A stretch of 60,669 nucleotides of DNA from an archaeon GW2011_AR20 (GCA_000830315.1 CP010426.1:1-60669); one strand, 5' to 3'; shown: positions 1 through 8,766, counted from the stretch's first letter. Made by a program: numbers and translations. The notes: generated by a model from the letters alone, not told the origin.

Positions 1-440
1 TTTTTATTTCCTGGATTATACTGGATTCTTGTCAGCATCATCAGCCAATGTTTTAAAGCTGAATCTTTTAGAAACTGCCTTGCCTCTTCTATTTTTGTTT
101 TATATTGTGGATTATCCTTATTCTGGCTTAAAGCTGTTATCATGGAATGAAACAAAGGATAATCAGGAAGATAAAATTCATTGCTGTTATTGGCAATTAT
201 TTGTTTTTTATGCTCTGCATGCTCATCCTGTGTTTTGCTAGGTTGTAAAGCTTTGGCTAAATCCACTAAATAAATCCCGTTTCTGTAATTTATTCCGGCA
301 AATCTCCAGCAGTCTGTTAAATCTTCCAAAGAAAATTCAGCTGAAGTTGTCTGGGAAGGCGGTGCTTGTTTAGTCTCTGGAATAGCTACATTGTCAAAAT
401 TTAGTTCCTGCATAAATTGTTTTAGTCTTGGGTTGATCAT
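1..440 (-). CDS. Hypothetical protein, C-terminus cut by window edge
   Basis: A minus-strand frame stays open from an ATG at 440 to the left edge, giving about 146 residues without a stop. The ATG overlaps the stop of the upstream AAA ATPase gene as ATGA, so the two are probably translated together. I recognise no family. The visible part is soluble and begins MINPRLKQFMQEL, with a Trp/Asp/Tyr-rich middle. By position next to a MoxR-like ATPase it could be a partner or substrate protein, but nothing in the sequence proves this. Confidence 0.75.
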   Translation of the reverse strand, partial: MINPRLKQFMQELNFDNVAIPETKQAPPSQTTSAEFSLEDLTDCWRFAGINYRNGIYLVDLAKALQPSKTQDEHAEHKKQIIANNSNEFYLPDYPLFHSMITALSQNKDNPQYKTKIEEARQFLKDSALKHWLMMLTRIQYNPGNK

Positions 441-1768
441 TCTTCAAAATCTCCGATTTCTGCATTCATATCTCTAAAGTAAGGATGTGTTGCATTATTG
501 CTTGTAATCGTTTTTAATAATTCCTCCAACTCCTTCGCTTTCTTCTGATCCCCTGCTTGTTCAATTAATTCTTTCACTTTTTTAACATTTTCTAAGTTCT
601 CTATCATTCTTTTCTTAAGTCCGGGTATTTGCTGAGTCCCTTCATCGAGCATTTTTTTAGCTATAGCAAGCTCCAGATCAGAACCGTCATAATTTGTAAA
701 TCCGCTTTTCACATTGTCTTTCCATTCAACTTTATGCCAAAGGGCATATGGTGCAACTTTTAAAACATCTTCTAAATCAACTTTGTCTTTGCCCTGCAGC
801 CACGCCAGTGATTGCGCATATCTTATAACAACCTGATCAAGCCTTCTGCTTTCTGATTTTTGTTCAAGTAAATTTCTTAAATATACCCCGTTTGAAGGAA
901 CATTTAATTCAGCTGTTAAAAACACAGAATATAAATCTGCAATTGAATCAACTTTTATATTGCTTATTTCATTATTTATCTCTGATTTTTCCTCTTCACT
1001 TAATGTTGGAATGCCATTTTTATTTAATTTGCCTAAAAATTCTTCTCTTAATGGCTTTAAATTTTTATGAATTGCTTCGTAATTTGATTTTTCCAATAAA
1101 ATTCTTACTGCTTCCCTAGAAATCTTTTCATCCATCAGCAATTGTTCTTGTTCCTTATTATATCTTCTGCTGATTATCCTAGAATTAGTTAATCCTGGAA
1201 ATTTTGCAACAGTTGCTACATCAAATCTGTCTAGTAACGCTGGAATAATCGTAAAACTGCCCCTGTCAGAGTAATTTGCAGTTGCATAAAATGGTCTTCT
1301 TCCTTCCAGAATATGTTCATTTAAATAAGTCCAGCTACCTTCTTCTATTCCTGCTAAAGCTATGGATTGTGTGCTCTCTGGTGTTCTTGGCATTTCATCC
1401 CATATTTTTGGCGGGATTAGGCAAAATTTCTGCCATCTTACCCTTTCTTCGCCTTTTTGCAAATCACCATAATCCGGACGGCCGGTAACTTTCTCTTCTG
1501 TTATGCCTGCATTTCCCCTTATTACTGCCCCTTTAACTATTTCTAATGGCAGGCCGTAGAAAATTGTGTTTAAATATTCTGAAGATGTGGTTTTACCCCC
1601 GCCATAAGATCCGTAAATTAATTGGGTCCCATTATTCAATTGCGTTAATATCTGAAATAATAAATGCGAATTATAGCTTGAATTTCCAATTCTTAAATCT
1701 GGCCTGCATAAATAAAATTCGTCTTTAATTTTACCATAGATTTGTTTAATTTTTCCCTGCTTATTCAT
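437..1768 (-). CDS. MoxR-like AAA+ ATPase
   Basis: Predicted ATP-driven chaperone or remodelling ATPase of 443 residues. Walker A is GSYGGGKT (about residues 53-60), the Walker B-like acidic strand is IWDEMPR (about 122-128), sensor 1 is ATANY (about 162-166), and LLDRFD near 178-183 holds an arginine typical of MoxR/RavA/MCM-like AAA+ proteins. A charged helical lid and coiled C-terminus follow. A longer frame begins at 1807, but ATG 1768 is preferred because GGAG lies 8 nt before it. The first bases overlap the end of the AbrB-like gene, and the 3' end overlaps the next gene as ATGA, so this is the middle of an operon. The target is unknown. Confidence 0.8.
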   Translation of the reverse strand: MNKQGKIKQIYGKIKDEFYLCRPDLRIGNSSYNSHLLFQILTQLNNGTQLIYGSYGGGKTTSSEYLNTIFYGLPLEIVKGAVIRGNAGITEEKVTGRPDYGDLQKGEERVRWQKFCLIPPKIWDEMPRTPESTQSIALAGIEEGSWTYLNEHILEGRRPFYATANYSDRGSFTIIPALLDRFDVATVAKFPGLTNSRIISRRYNKEQEQLLMDEKISREAVRILLEKSNYEAIHKNLKPLREEFLGKLNKNGIPTLSEEEKSEINNEISNIKVDSIADLYSVFLTAELNVPSNGVYLRNLLEQKSESRRLDQVVIRYAQSLAWLQGKDKVDLEDVLKVAPYALWHKVEWKDNVKSGFTNYDGSDLELAIAKKMLDEGTQQIPGLKKRMIENLENVKKVKELIEQAGDQKKAKELEELLKTITSNNATHPYFRDMNAEIGDFEE

Positions 1769-1910
1769 TTTCACACTCCTTAACGACATTAATTTTAACC
1801 TCGACAATTGTCTTCGGCTTTAATTCACTCTGCAAAAAGCCGGGAATGACTATTACAGCCTGCTTCCCGTGTTTTGCTATCTTCTTTGTTATTGTATAGC
1901 TTCTTTTCAT
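1761..1910 (-). CDS. Small AbrB/SpoVT-like protein
   Basis: A 49-residue frame starts MKRSYTITKKIAKHGKQ and continues with a short beta-rich stretch ending in a VEVKI strand. The pattern of a TITKK strand, an HGKQAVIVIP turn and a VEV strand resembles swapped-hairpin AbrB-type DNA-binding domains. It overlaps the AAA ATPase start by 8 bp, and the last codons of this gene carry the ribosome binding site (GGAG) of the ATPase, so translation is coupled. It is likely a regulator or assembly partner. The family call is moderate. Confidence 0.6.
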   Translation of the reverse strand: MKRSYTITKKIAKHGKQAVIVIPGFLQSELKPKTIVEVKINVVKECENE

Positions 1911-1952
1911 TTTATTCTTATATTTTATACATATTTTGTTACTTTTTAGTAA

Positions 1953-1967
1953 GTAAAAGTAGTATAT
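1953..1967 (-). promoter_or_regulatory. TATA-type promoter for the AbrB/AAA operon
   Basis: Read on the minus strand this is CTTTATATACTAC, an archaeal TATA box about 45-55 nt before the ATG at 1910. It would give a short leader. Confidence 0.45.
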
Positions 1968-1999
1968 AAAGCTTTCGATTTATAACTTTTTAGAAGTAG

Positions 2000-2950
2000 T
2001 TACAATTTTCCAATCTGATAAATTTCCCTTGCAATCTTCATTATCGTAGTCTCATCTTTCAAAGTTTTAAAGATTATTTCGCCTTTTTTATCCACAATAA
2101 CTTCTTCATCATCAATTTCGACAAGCAGGCTTGTCTTACCTTCCCTCAATACACCAAAATTATCCTTTATTTTTTCTAAATCTAGCCCTTTATCTGTTTT
2201 TACGCTTAATGTGTTGCCTGTTCTGCATAAGGTTAATTCAAAATTCTTCCCAGATATATTGCCTTTGCATATCTCGCAATTAGGATTTTTATTGACTTTT
2301 ATCTTCTCAAAATTATTATTTCCTAAATCGACCCTGATCAAGTTCGTTTCATAATCTTTATTCAATAATATCTTCAAGGCTTCATTAACCTGCAAACTAG
2401 AAATCAAATTTGTTATTGTATTAAGAACACCGACGTCCTCGCATCTCTCAACATTTCCTGTAAACTTGTAGATGCAGTTAAAGCAGGCTTTTCCCGGGAT
2501 TACATTGAAGACTACCCCCTTGTCCTTTATGGCAGCGGCGTGCACAAAGGGGATTTTATTTGTGCAGCAATAATCGTTAATCAAAAATCTTGCTTCCAGG
2601 TTATCTGTGCAGTCTAAAACCAAATCTGACTTGATTAAATTAATATTATCTTTATTCAACTTCTCATTATAAGATTTAATATCAATCCCAGAATTAACAT
2701 TGCTTAAATAATATTTAACAATATCGGTTTTATTTTTTCCAATGTCCTTCTCTGTAAATATTGTCTGCCTTTGCAGGTTACTCAAATCAATCTTATCATA
2801 ATCTATTAAAACCAAATTCACCCCGGCCCTTGCAAGCAGGTTTGCGGATGTGTTTCCTAATGCACCTAATCCAACTACAGCAACTGTTTTTCTGTTGAGC
2901 AAGTTCTGTGCTTCTTTTCCAATGAATTTTTCCTGTCTCGAGTAACGCAT
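2000..2950 (-). CDS. ThiF/MoeB/HesA-type E1-like adenylyltransferase
   Basis: Predicted enzyme that adenylates the C-terminal Gly-Gly of a ubiquitin-like sulfur carrier, for thiamine, molybdopterin or tRNA thiolation, or for a SAMP-type modifier. The nucleotide loop GLGALGN lies near residues 27-33, followed by DYDKIDLSNLQRQ (the conserved R and Q), K and D of the adenylation site, and the VLDCTDN motif. Two zinc-binding pairs, CFNC and CEIC, are present, and CEDVGVL holds the likely catalytic-loop cysteine. At 316 residues it is longer than MoeB (about 250) because of a C-terminal extension that may be ubiquitin-like. No carrier gene lies beside it. It is divergent from the RSH gene across a 50-bp spacer. 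Confidence 0.85.
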   Translation of the reverse strand: MRYSRQEKFIGKEAQNLLNRKTVAVVGLGALGNTSANLLARAGVNLVLIDYDKIDLSNLQRQTIFTEKDIGKNKTDIVKYYLSNVNSGIDIKSYNEKLNKDNINLIKSDLVLDCTDNLEARFLINDYCCTNKIPFVHAAAIKDKGVVFNVIPGKACFNCIYKFTGNVERCEDVGVLNTITNLISSLQVNEALKILLNKDYETNLIRVDLGNNNFEKIKVNKNPNCEICKGNISGKNFELTLCRTGNTLSVKTDKGLDLEKIKDNFGVLREGKTSLLVEIDDEEVIVDKKGEIIFKTLKDETTIMKIAREIYQIGKL

Positions 2951-3000
2951 ATTTTTAGCTATAAAATAAAGTTTTTAAAGTTAATTAAGTCAATAATAGC

Positions 3001-4872
3001 ATGCTTGAACTTATAGAGAAGGTCAGGATGTATAATGAAAAGGCTGACTTTGATCTAATTACAAAAGCGTATGAATTTGCAAAAAAGGCCCATTCCGGCC
3101 AGTTAAGGGAATCTGGGGAAGAGCATATCTCTCATTTGGTCGGGGCTGCGAAGACCCTTGCAAAATTAAAAATGGATGAAAAAACAATTGCAGCCTGCTT
3201 ATTGCATGATATTCTCGAGGATACAAAGGTTGCAAAAGAAGAGCTAAAAAAAGAATTTGGGCAGGAGATTTTTGATTTGGTTGAGGGAGTGACAAAGATA
3301 GACAAATTAAGGATTTCTGATTTTAAAATCAGGCAGGCAGAAAACATGAGGAAAATGCTTTTTGCGACAGCCAAGGATATCCGGGTAATAATAATCAAGC
3401 TGGCAGACAGGCTCGATAATATGCTAAGCTTACAGTATCTTAAAGAAGACAAGCAAAAGAGAATAGCGCAGGAAACGCTGGATATATATGCACCAATTGC
3501 ATATAGGCTTGGATTATTCAGCATAAAATGGCGGCTTGAGGATCTGGCATTTAGGTATTTAGAGCCGAAAGTTTACCAGAACATTAAGAAAAACATAGCG
3601 CAGACTCACGAGCAGCGTGAAGCATACTTAGAAAAAGTAAAATCAATCCTAGAGACTAGTTTAAGCAAATACAACATTAAATTAGATATTAGGTCAAGGC
3701 CGAAAAGCTTTTACAGCATTTACAGAAAAATGCAGAAAAAAGAAGTCAATTTTAAAATGATATTTGATTTGCTCGGAATCAGGATTATCGCAGATGATGT
3801 CAAGGAATGTTATGAGGTTCTTGGCATAATACATAGTTTATGGAAACCAATACCAAAAGAATTTGATGATTACATTGCAAATCCTAAATTAAATTTATAC
3901 CAGAGCCTGCATACCGTGGTTGTGGGGCCGGACAAGCAGTTAGTTGAATTTCAAATAAGGACAAAAGACATGGATAAGATAGCAGAAGAAGGAATTGCCG
4001 CGCACTGGGAGTATAAGGGAGTCAAGGGAGATTTTAAATTCGATAAGCAATTATCCTGGTTAAAAGAAGTGCTGCAGTTAAAAGACAAATCTGGCCAGGA
4101 ATTTTTTGAGACATTAAAGCTGGATTTATTCAGCTATAAAGTTTATATATTCACACCAAACGGGGACATTATAGAATTGCCAAAGGGCTCCTGCCCAGTT
4201 GATTTTGCTTATGCAATTCATAGCGATATAGGAAACAGATGCGTTGGAGCAAGGGTTAATGAAAAATATGTTGGTTTGCAGCATGAGCTTGAAAACGGCG
4301 ATGTTGTAGAAATCATAACCCAAAAAAACCATATGCCCTCGAGAGAATGGTTAAAATTTGTTAAATCATCCAAGGCAAAGGAAAAAATCATTCAGGCAAT
4401 AAAATCGCATCAATTAATACCCATAAAAAGAATGGCCAAACTGGAAGAAACAAAATCCAGCTTAATTGAAGCAGATACTGAATTTAGGGAATTTAAACTA
4501 GGCGACTGCTGCAACCCCCTGCCCGGAGATGAAATTTTAGGATTAATTACAAGAAACGGAAAGATTACAGTGCATAAAAAAGACTGCAAAAACATTGCCG
4601 AGGTTAAAAGCAGGATAAACATCATGTGGAAAGAGTCGTCCACAAGCATAAACTTAAAGATTTTAGCCTTGGACAGGGTCGGATTGTTTGCGGATATCCT
4701 TCATAATGTCTCAAGCTTGGGGATTAATATTGATAAAGCAAATGTAAGCACAATAAACAAGGATTTGGCTGAATGCAATTTAAAGTTCGAGTTAAATAAT
4801 TTAAACGATGTAAGGAGAATTATTGAGAGGATCAACAAAATAGCAGATGTGAAAAAAATAAGCATTAATTAA
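3001..4872 (+). CDS. RelA/SpoT homologue (ppGpp synthetase/hydrolase)
   Basis: A full-length long RSH protein of 623 residues, expected to make and degrade (p)ppGpp. The N-terminal HD hydrolase has its metal and catalytic motifs (HISHL, LLHDILEDT, LADRLDN). The synthetase domain has RPKSFYSIYRKM, FDLLGIRI, YQSLHT and EFQIRT. A TGS domain (FTPNGDIIELPKG, DFAYAIH) near residues 375-440 and a C-terminal ACT domain (LDRVGLFADIL) follow. The loop between the domains reads EFDD, the ExDD form seen in RelA, rather than the RFKD form of bifunctional Rel, and the usual Gly before YQSLHT is Leu. RSH genes are uncommon in archaea, so transfer from bacteria is likely. Confidence 0.92.
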   Translation: MLELIEKVRMYNEKADFDLITKAYEFAKKAHSGQLRESGEEHISHLVGAAKTLAKLKMDEKTIAACLLHDILEDTKVAKEELKKEFGQEIFDLVEGVTKIDKLRISDFKIRQAENMRKMLFATAKDIRVIIIKLADRLDNMLSLQYLKEDKQKRIAQETLDIYAPIAYRLGLFSIKWRLEDLAFRYLEPKVYQNIKKNIAQTHEQREAYLEKVKSILETSLSKYNIKLDIRSRPKSFYSIYRKMQKKEVNFKMIFDLLGIRIIADDVKECYEVLGIIHSLWKPIPKEFDDYIANPKLNLYQSLHTVVVGPDKQLVEFQIRTKDMDKIAEEGIAAHWEYKGVKGDFKFDKQLSWLKEVLQLKDKSGQEFFETLKLDLFSYKVYIFTPNGDIIELPKGSCPVDFAYAIHSDIGNRCVGARVNEKYVGLQHELENGDVVEIITQKNHMPSREWLKFVKSSKAKEKIIQAIKSHQLIPIKRMAKLEETKSSLIEADTEFREFKLGDCCNPLPGDEILGLITRNGKITVHKKDCKNIAEVKSRINIMWKESSTSINLKILALDRVGLFADILHNVSSLGINIDKANVSTINKDLAECNLKFELNNLNDVRRIIERINKIADVKKISIN

Positions 4873-5323
4873 AAAGTAAAGTTAATGGGTAAATAACTGC
4901 ACCGAGGATTCTGTCTCCCAATGTTTTGTTTTTGTTGAATTTTGTCTTTGTGATTTTTTCAGCAATTAAAACAGCCATTTTACCTTTAAATGAAGTTCCG
5001 TAAATATTTAAATTATTAAGGTGTGTTTTAAATTCCTCGTCATCTGCATCAAGGATATTAACCAAGTCTTCTTCATTTCCCTGAATTATAATATCAACTT
5101 TTGCATCATTTACAAATTCTATATTTCCGTCTTTAGTTAAACTAAGCAAAAATTCTCCATTTTCGCTCGAAACTTTAACTGTCAAAGGCAGAAAGAACTT
5201 GTATCTTGCCAAATTAGAATCTTGCTCTAATTTATCTATTCTCGGTTCTAATTCTTCTTTAATGCCTGCGTCTGCCAAAGGAATTGAGAGAAGCAAGAGG
5301 ATCAGCAAAATATTTAATTTCAT
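4865..5323 (-). CDS. Exported small protein, possibly SCP2-like
   Basis: A 152-residue protein with an N-terminal signal peptide (a hydrophobic LLILLLLSIPLADA core). The middle, with alternating strands such as FLLSLTKDGNIEFV and VDIIIQGNEEDLVNIL, faintly resembles a sterol-carrier-protein-2 fold, and a hydrophobic C-terminus may be membrane-associated. The family call is only suggestive. Its ATG comes 1 nt after the CMP kinase stop (TAAAATG), so it is the second gene of that operon. It overlaps the RSH stop by 8 bp tail to tail. Confidence 0.7.
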   Translation of the reverse strand: MKLNILLILLLLSIPLADAGIKEELEPRIDKLEQDSNLARYKFFLPLTVKVSSENGEFLLSLTKDGNIEFVNDAKVDIIIQGNEEDLVNILDADDEEFKTHLNNLNIYGTSFKGKMAVLIAEKITKTKFNKNKTLGDRILGAVIYPLTLLFN

Positions 5324-5324
5324 T

Positions 5325-5840
5325 TTATTTTAAGCCATTTATTTCATTTATAAGCTTTTTTGTTGCCTGTTCAACTTTTAATTTATCCGTGTTTAATGAA
5401 ATATTGTAGAGATTCTTATTCCTGTAATCAATGTTGTACTCTTTTTTATAATGCCCCAATTCTTCCCTTTCTCTCGCCAAGGTTTGATGCATGGCTTCTT
5501 TGTAAGAAATTCTGTCTCTTTCGGAAATTCTTGTAACCCTTGTTTTTAACGGGGCGTGAATATAGATTTTCGCGCGGGCATTTTTTATCAAGTAAGCCCC
5601 GAGTCTTGAATCAATTATTGCGTCTCTATGCGTTTTGGCAATTTCTTTCTGAAGTCTGTCCATTTCATCGGCAAGCTTATTGTTTTTTTTAGTCAATTGC
5701 AAAACAGAAATCTTTTTTCTTCGTGCAATTTTCCTGACTAATTCCCCCATTGAATAATGCTTAATATGCAGATGTCTTGCAAGTTCTTTTGCAATGGTGG
5801 TTTTACCAGAACCAGGCAATCCGGTAATCGTAATAATCAT
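5325..5840 (-). CDS. cmk: Archaeal cytidylate kinase
   Basis: Predicted to phosphorylate CMP/dCMP with ATP in pyrimidine salvage. The P-loop GLPGSGKTT is at residues 7-15, and the NMP-binding helix follows HYSMGELVR. IIDSRLGAYL is the substrate strand, and the lid carries RISERDRISYKEAM, all typical of the short archaeal form. At 171 residues the length is normal. It is the first gene of a two-gene operon on the minus strand and shares a 43-bp divergent promoter region with the DNPH1-like gene. Confidence 0.85.
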   Translation of the reverse strand: MIITITGLPGSGKTTIAKELARHLHIKHYSMGELVRKIARRKKISVLQLTKKNNKLADEMDRLQKEIAKTHRDAIIDSRLGAYLIKNARAKIYIHAPLKTRVTRISERDRISYKEAMHQTLAREREELGHYKKEYNIDYRNKNLYNISLNTDKLKVEQATKKLINEINGLK

Positions 5841-5883
5841 AAAAATAATAAAAAACTTTAATATAAAAACCTTATTAAATTTT

Positions 5884-6363
5884 ATGGTAAATTATAATGG
5901 AATGAAAAATAGCAATATATACTTCGCAGCTTCTATAAGCGGCGGAAGAGAAGATGTCCAGATTTATTCTGAGATTATTAATTATTTAAAAAATTATGGT
6001 AATGTCTTAACAGAGATGATAGGGGACAAAAATCTTGGTGAAATGGGAGAAAGTTTAGATGATATATTTATCCATGACAGGGACATGAAATGGTTAAATG
6101 AATCCAATATTGTAGTAGCAGAAGTAACAACTGCAAGTCATGGGGTCGGTTATGAATTAGGCAGGATGGTAGAGAGAAACTTGTGGATTCCAAAATACTC
6201 CAGGAGACATATTTTGTGCTTATATCGTCCTAAAATTGATAAAAGATTGTCTGCAATGATAAACGGTTCTGATGGATTAATATGCAGAGAGTATAATAAG
6301 ATAGGAGAAGCTAAAACAAAAATAGATTCTTTCTTTATGAAAATGGGTTTAAAAAGAAATTAA
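5884..6363 (+). CDS. DNPH1-like nucleoside 5'-phosphate N-hydrolase
   Basis: Belongs by motif to the nucleoside 2-deoxyribosyltransferase/DNPH1 (Rcl) family, which cleaves the glycosidic bond of (deoxy)nucleoside 5'-monophosphates. The N-terminal YFAASISGG strand-loop and VVAEVTTASHGVGYELG, with the catalytic Glu after a small-residue helix start, are diagnostic. A TATA-like TTTAATATAAAA at about 5857-5868 puts transcription start near 5885-5895, so the message is leaderless or nearly so. ATG 5902 (MKNSNIYF) is an equally good start. It may clean up modified nucleotides. Confidence 0.75.
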   Translation: MVNYNGMKNSNIYFAASISGGREDVQIYSEIINYLKNYGNVLTEMIGDKNLGEMGESLDDIFIHDRDMKWLNESNIVVAEVTTASHGVGYELGRMVERNLWIPKYSRRHILCLYRPKIDKRLSAMINGSDGLICREYNKIGEAKTKIDSFFMKMGLKRN

Positions 6364-6629
6364 TAAATTAAACTTTCTAACTTTTCTTTAAATTCCCTAA
6401 ATTCTAATTTATCAAAATTATTAGATACATGGGTCCATGTTTTATTGTCCCTAATATCGGCAATTGTTTTCCAAGAAACCCCGTATTTATTACCAATAGA
6501 AGTTAAGGTCTGGCCACTTAGAAGGTTATTTTTAATATTAATTATATCTGACTCAGTTAGTTTAGACTTCCAATGTCTTGAACCTTTTGTTGATGCTTTG
6601 GGGATGAATATGTATTTTAAAAGATATAT
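6360..6629 (-). pseudogene. C-terminal remnant of an HNH/homing-endonuclease-type protein
   Basis: A minus-strand frame of about 89 codons is open between two stops and has no ATG, GTG or TTG at a sensible place, so it looks like the tail of a lost gene. It contains GSRHWKSKLTESDI, then a helix-turn-helix reading LTSIGNKYGVSWKTI and an ending TWTHV. That combination is typical of the DNA-binding tails of HNH homing endonucleases carried by introns and phages. It overlaps the upstream gene's stop by a few bases. The plus-strand frame here has no family features. Confidence 0.45.
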
Positions 6630-6708
6630 TTAGTCTTCTTCTGAATCTATCTCAGAAAAAGATTAAAAAACTATTTAAACATTTATGTATCTCAAGATTC
6701 ATAATAAA

Positions 6709-6984
6709 ATGGATAAAATCACAAAAGATAAATTGGAGAAGTACTATAAGATTACCAAGGAGGCTATTGAAAAAGCCAAATCAAGCAAATCAAAATTCAA
6801 TGATGATGTTCGAAGTGATTTCTTGAATATGATCGAGAGTTATTACAAAGATGCAGAATATTTTGAAAGCAAAGGGGATATAGTAAGCGCCTTTGCTGCC
6901 ATAAATTATGCGCATGGATGGCTAGATGCTGGTGCAAGAATCGGGGTGTTCTTAGTCAAGGATTCAAGGTTATTCACAGTGTAA
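6709..6984 (+). CDS. DUF357 family protein
   Basis: A small all-helical archaeal protein of unknown function, 91 residues from ATG 6709. The second half (DAEYFESKGDIVSAFAAINYAHGWLDAGARIGVF) is the hallmark of DUF357. A TATA-like TATTTAAAC at 6672-6680 predicts transcription start near 6700-6705, which favours ATG 6709 over ATG 6685. Its stop abuts the stop of the convergent gene. Confidence 0.8.
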   Translation: MDKITKDKLEKYYKITKEAIEKAKSSKSKFNDDVRSDFLNMIESYYKDAEYFESKGDIVSAFAAINYAHGWLDAGARIGVFLVKDSRLFTV

Positions 6985-7632
6985 TCAAAAGTCAAAACCG
7001 AGCAAACCAATCATCTTGTATCTTAATATATACTCTTCCTGATTGAATATTCTTGCCTTTACCCCATCAGCCATTCCGATTAATGTTTCGTAATTTGGGT
7101 TGTCATTCTCATTTTTATGAATTCTTCCTTCTATTGTCTCAAGTTCAGAAATTAATTTTAATATCTTCGAGTCACTTATAATTGAAGTATACATCCTTTT
7201 TCCAAGCTCATAAGCATTGCCCCCGTGATAATAAAAACTGGCACAAAATTCATAAAGCATATTTGATGAAATATCGGATGTGTTTATCTTTATATCTTTG
7301 AAAGTCTTGGCTAAATAACCTATGTTCACTTTTAAAAAATCTATAATCTCGTTTGGATTGGTTTTCTTATTCAGCACGTTATCAATGATCTTTTCCAAGC
7401 CAACTGAAATGTTTACTGCTTGAGCCAGCCTCAGGGAATCATTAGTTTCTTTTTTATTTTTTATATCCTCATTAATCATATGAAAAGAAGAGTGTATAAT
7501 ATTCAGTCCGATAAGGTAATCTGCTTTCTTCTTGCTTTCCAATCTGGATTTCAATCTATATGAACCCTGAAAATTGGTCAGCCTGTCATAATATTCTTTA
7601 TAGCATGGCTTGACAAATTGTATATTCTCCAT
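6985..7632 (-). CDS. Hypothetical helical protein
   Basis: About 215 residues from ATG 7632, mostly helical, with no family I recognise. ATG 7632 is preferred over the longer start at 7656 because GGGGGA lies about 5 nt before it. The protein has a conserved-looking Lys/Arg-rich N-terminus and a central SSFHMINEDIKN segment, which may be a HEPN-like or other helical bundle; this is only a guess. It is convergent with the DUF357 gene and divergent from the AK6-like gene across a shared AT-rich promoter at 7660-7680. Confidence 0.65.
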   Translation of the reverse strand: MENIQFVKPCYKEYYDRLTNFQGSYRLKSRLESKKKADYLIGLNIIHSSFHMINEDIKNKKETNDSLRLAQAVNISVGLEKIIDNVLNKKTNPNEIIDFLKVNIGYLAKTFKDIKINTSDISSNMLYEFCASFYYHGGNAYELGKRMYTSIISDSKILKLISELETIEGRIHKNENDNPNYETLIGMADGVKARIFNQEEYILRYKMIGLLGFDF

Positions 7633-7694
7633 AACTATTCCCCCGAAATCGTTCAATTAAGAAGATATATAAAACTAACCTGTAGATTATTATT

Positions 7695-8147
7695 ATGAAG
7701 GTTTTTATTGTCACGGGAAGTGTTTGCACAGGAAAAACAACTTTGGCTAAGCTAATCGCTAAAAAACACCATGCTATTTATATTAATGTAAATGAATTAA
7801 TTAAGGAATATAAATTATATTCTAATTATGATAAAAAATTTAAAAGTTATATTGTTGATTCTAAAAAATTAAACAAGTTCTTAATAAGGTTAATTAAAAA
7901 TTCCAGAAATAATTTAGTTTTAGATTCTCACTTAACCCATTATCTTCCAAGCAAGTATGTTGATTTATGCTATGTTACAAAATGCGAGCTGAAGGAGTTG
8001 AAGAAAAGATTGATGAAGAGAAGATACAGCAAGGAAAAAGTAAGGGAAAATCTTGATGCTGAGATTTTGGATGTGTGCTTGGTTGAAGCCTTGGAAAACA
8101 AGCATAAAGTGAAGGTTATCGATACAACAAAAGGAATTAATCTCTAG
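7695..8147 (+). CDS. AK6/Fap7-like adenylate kinase family protein
   Basis: A P-loop NMP kinase of the AK6/Fap7 group, whose eukaryotic members act in small-subunit ribosome maturation. Walker A is GSVCTGKTT (residues 7-15). NLVLDSHLTHYLP forms the second strand, and the RRYSKEKVRENLDAEI helix is the signature of this group. At 150 residues it is shorter than the usual 170-190. The last 11 bp overlap the convergent gene. Its ribosome role is inferred from homology. Confidence 0.8.
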   Translation: MKVFIVTGSVCTGKTTLAKLIAKKHHAIYINVNELIKEYKLYSNYDKKFKSYIVDSKKLNKFLIRLIKNSRNNLVLDSHLTHYLPSKYVDLCYVTKCELKELKKRLMKRRYSKEKVRENLDAEILDVCLVEALENKHKVKVIDTTKGINL

Positions 8148-8736
8148 GCCATATCATTTCTAAATTAAGATTTTCATAAGGAATCTTATCTTCATTATAA
8201 CCACGGTTAAATCCAGTGGCTTTAATCCTAGAAATTCCTAAGGCGTACATTCTCAAGTATTCGGTAATTGTCATCTGGTTTTCTTCAGCATATCTGCTTA
8301 ATTGCCTGTATAAACACCATCTTATATCATCCCACACAATTAAATCAAAATCTCGATTTAATTCCTTAATGCTTCGCGGATAATATTTTCCGTTTTTCAG
8401 AACCCAATTAACAAAGTGAGGAGCTCTTACATTATTATGTTCCATATAATATTTTTCTGCAATATTATAGAGTTTAAGATTTCTTCCATTAAGATAAAAA
8501 AGTGCTTCTAATGGTTCGCCAAAATCACCTTCTTTTTTCTCCTTAAACATCATTCCTTTGCAGACCGCATTTCCAACATGCCAAACATCATTCTTATTTT
8601 CATACAAACCGGGCGCATTCCTGCTAATTCTCTCTAAATTTATAACTTTCTCTGTAATCTGCTCTAATGTTAAACCATTCGGATTCTTATGAAATATCCT
8701 GGATAGATAATGCCTCATTCTTCCATAAATGCTCAT
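8137..8736 (-). CDS. Hypothetical protein
   Basis: 199 residues, soluble, rich in Tyr, Arg and Trp, with no family recognised. Notable segments are WHVGNAVCKGM, HFVNWVLKNGKYYPRSI and an Asp/Trp-rich VWDDIRWCLYRQL. It lies downstream of trm56 on the same strand with a 30-bp gap and may share its transcript. Codon use resembles the neighbouring genes. Confidence 0.65.
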   Translation of the reverse strand: MSIYGRMRHYLSRIFHKNPNGLTLEQITEKVINLERISRNAPGLYENKNDVWHVGNAVCKGMMFKEKKEGDFGEPLEALFYLNGRNLKLYNIAEKYYMEHNNVRAPHFVNWVLKNGKYYPRSIKELNRDFDLIVWDDIRWCLYRQLSRYAEENQMTITEYLRMYALGISRIKATGFNRGYNEDKIPYENLNLEMIWPRD

Positions 8737-8766
8737 AGCAAGTAAAATTAAGAAAATAATTTAAAT

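Noticed and set aside
6445-6633. Plus-strand frame of 62 residues
   Set aside because: Opposite strand reads a recognisable helix-turn-helix; this frame has no family features.
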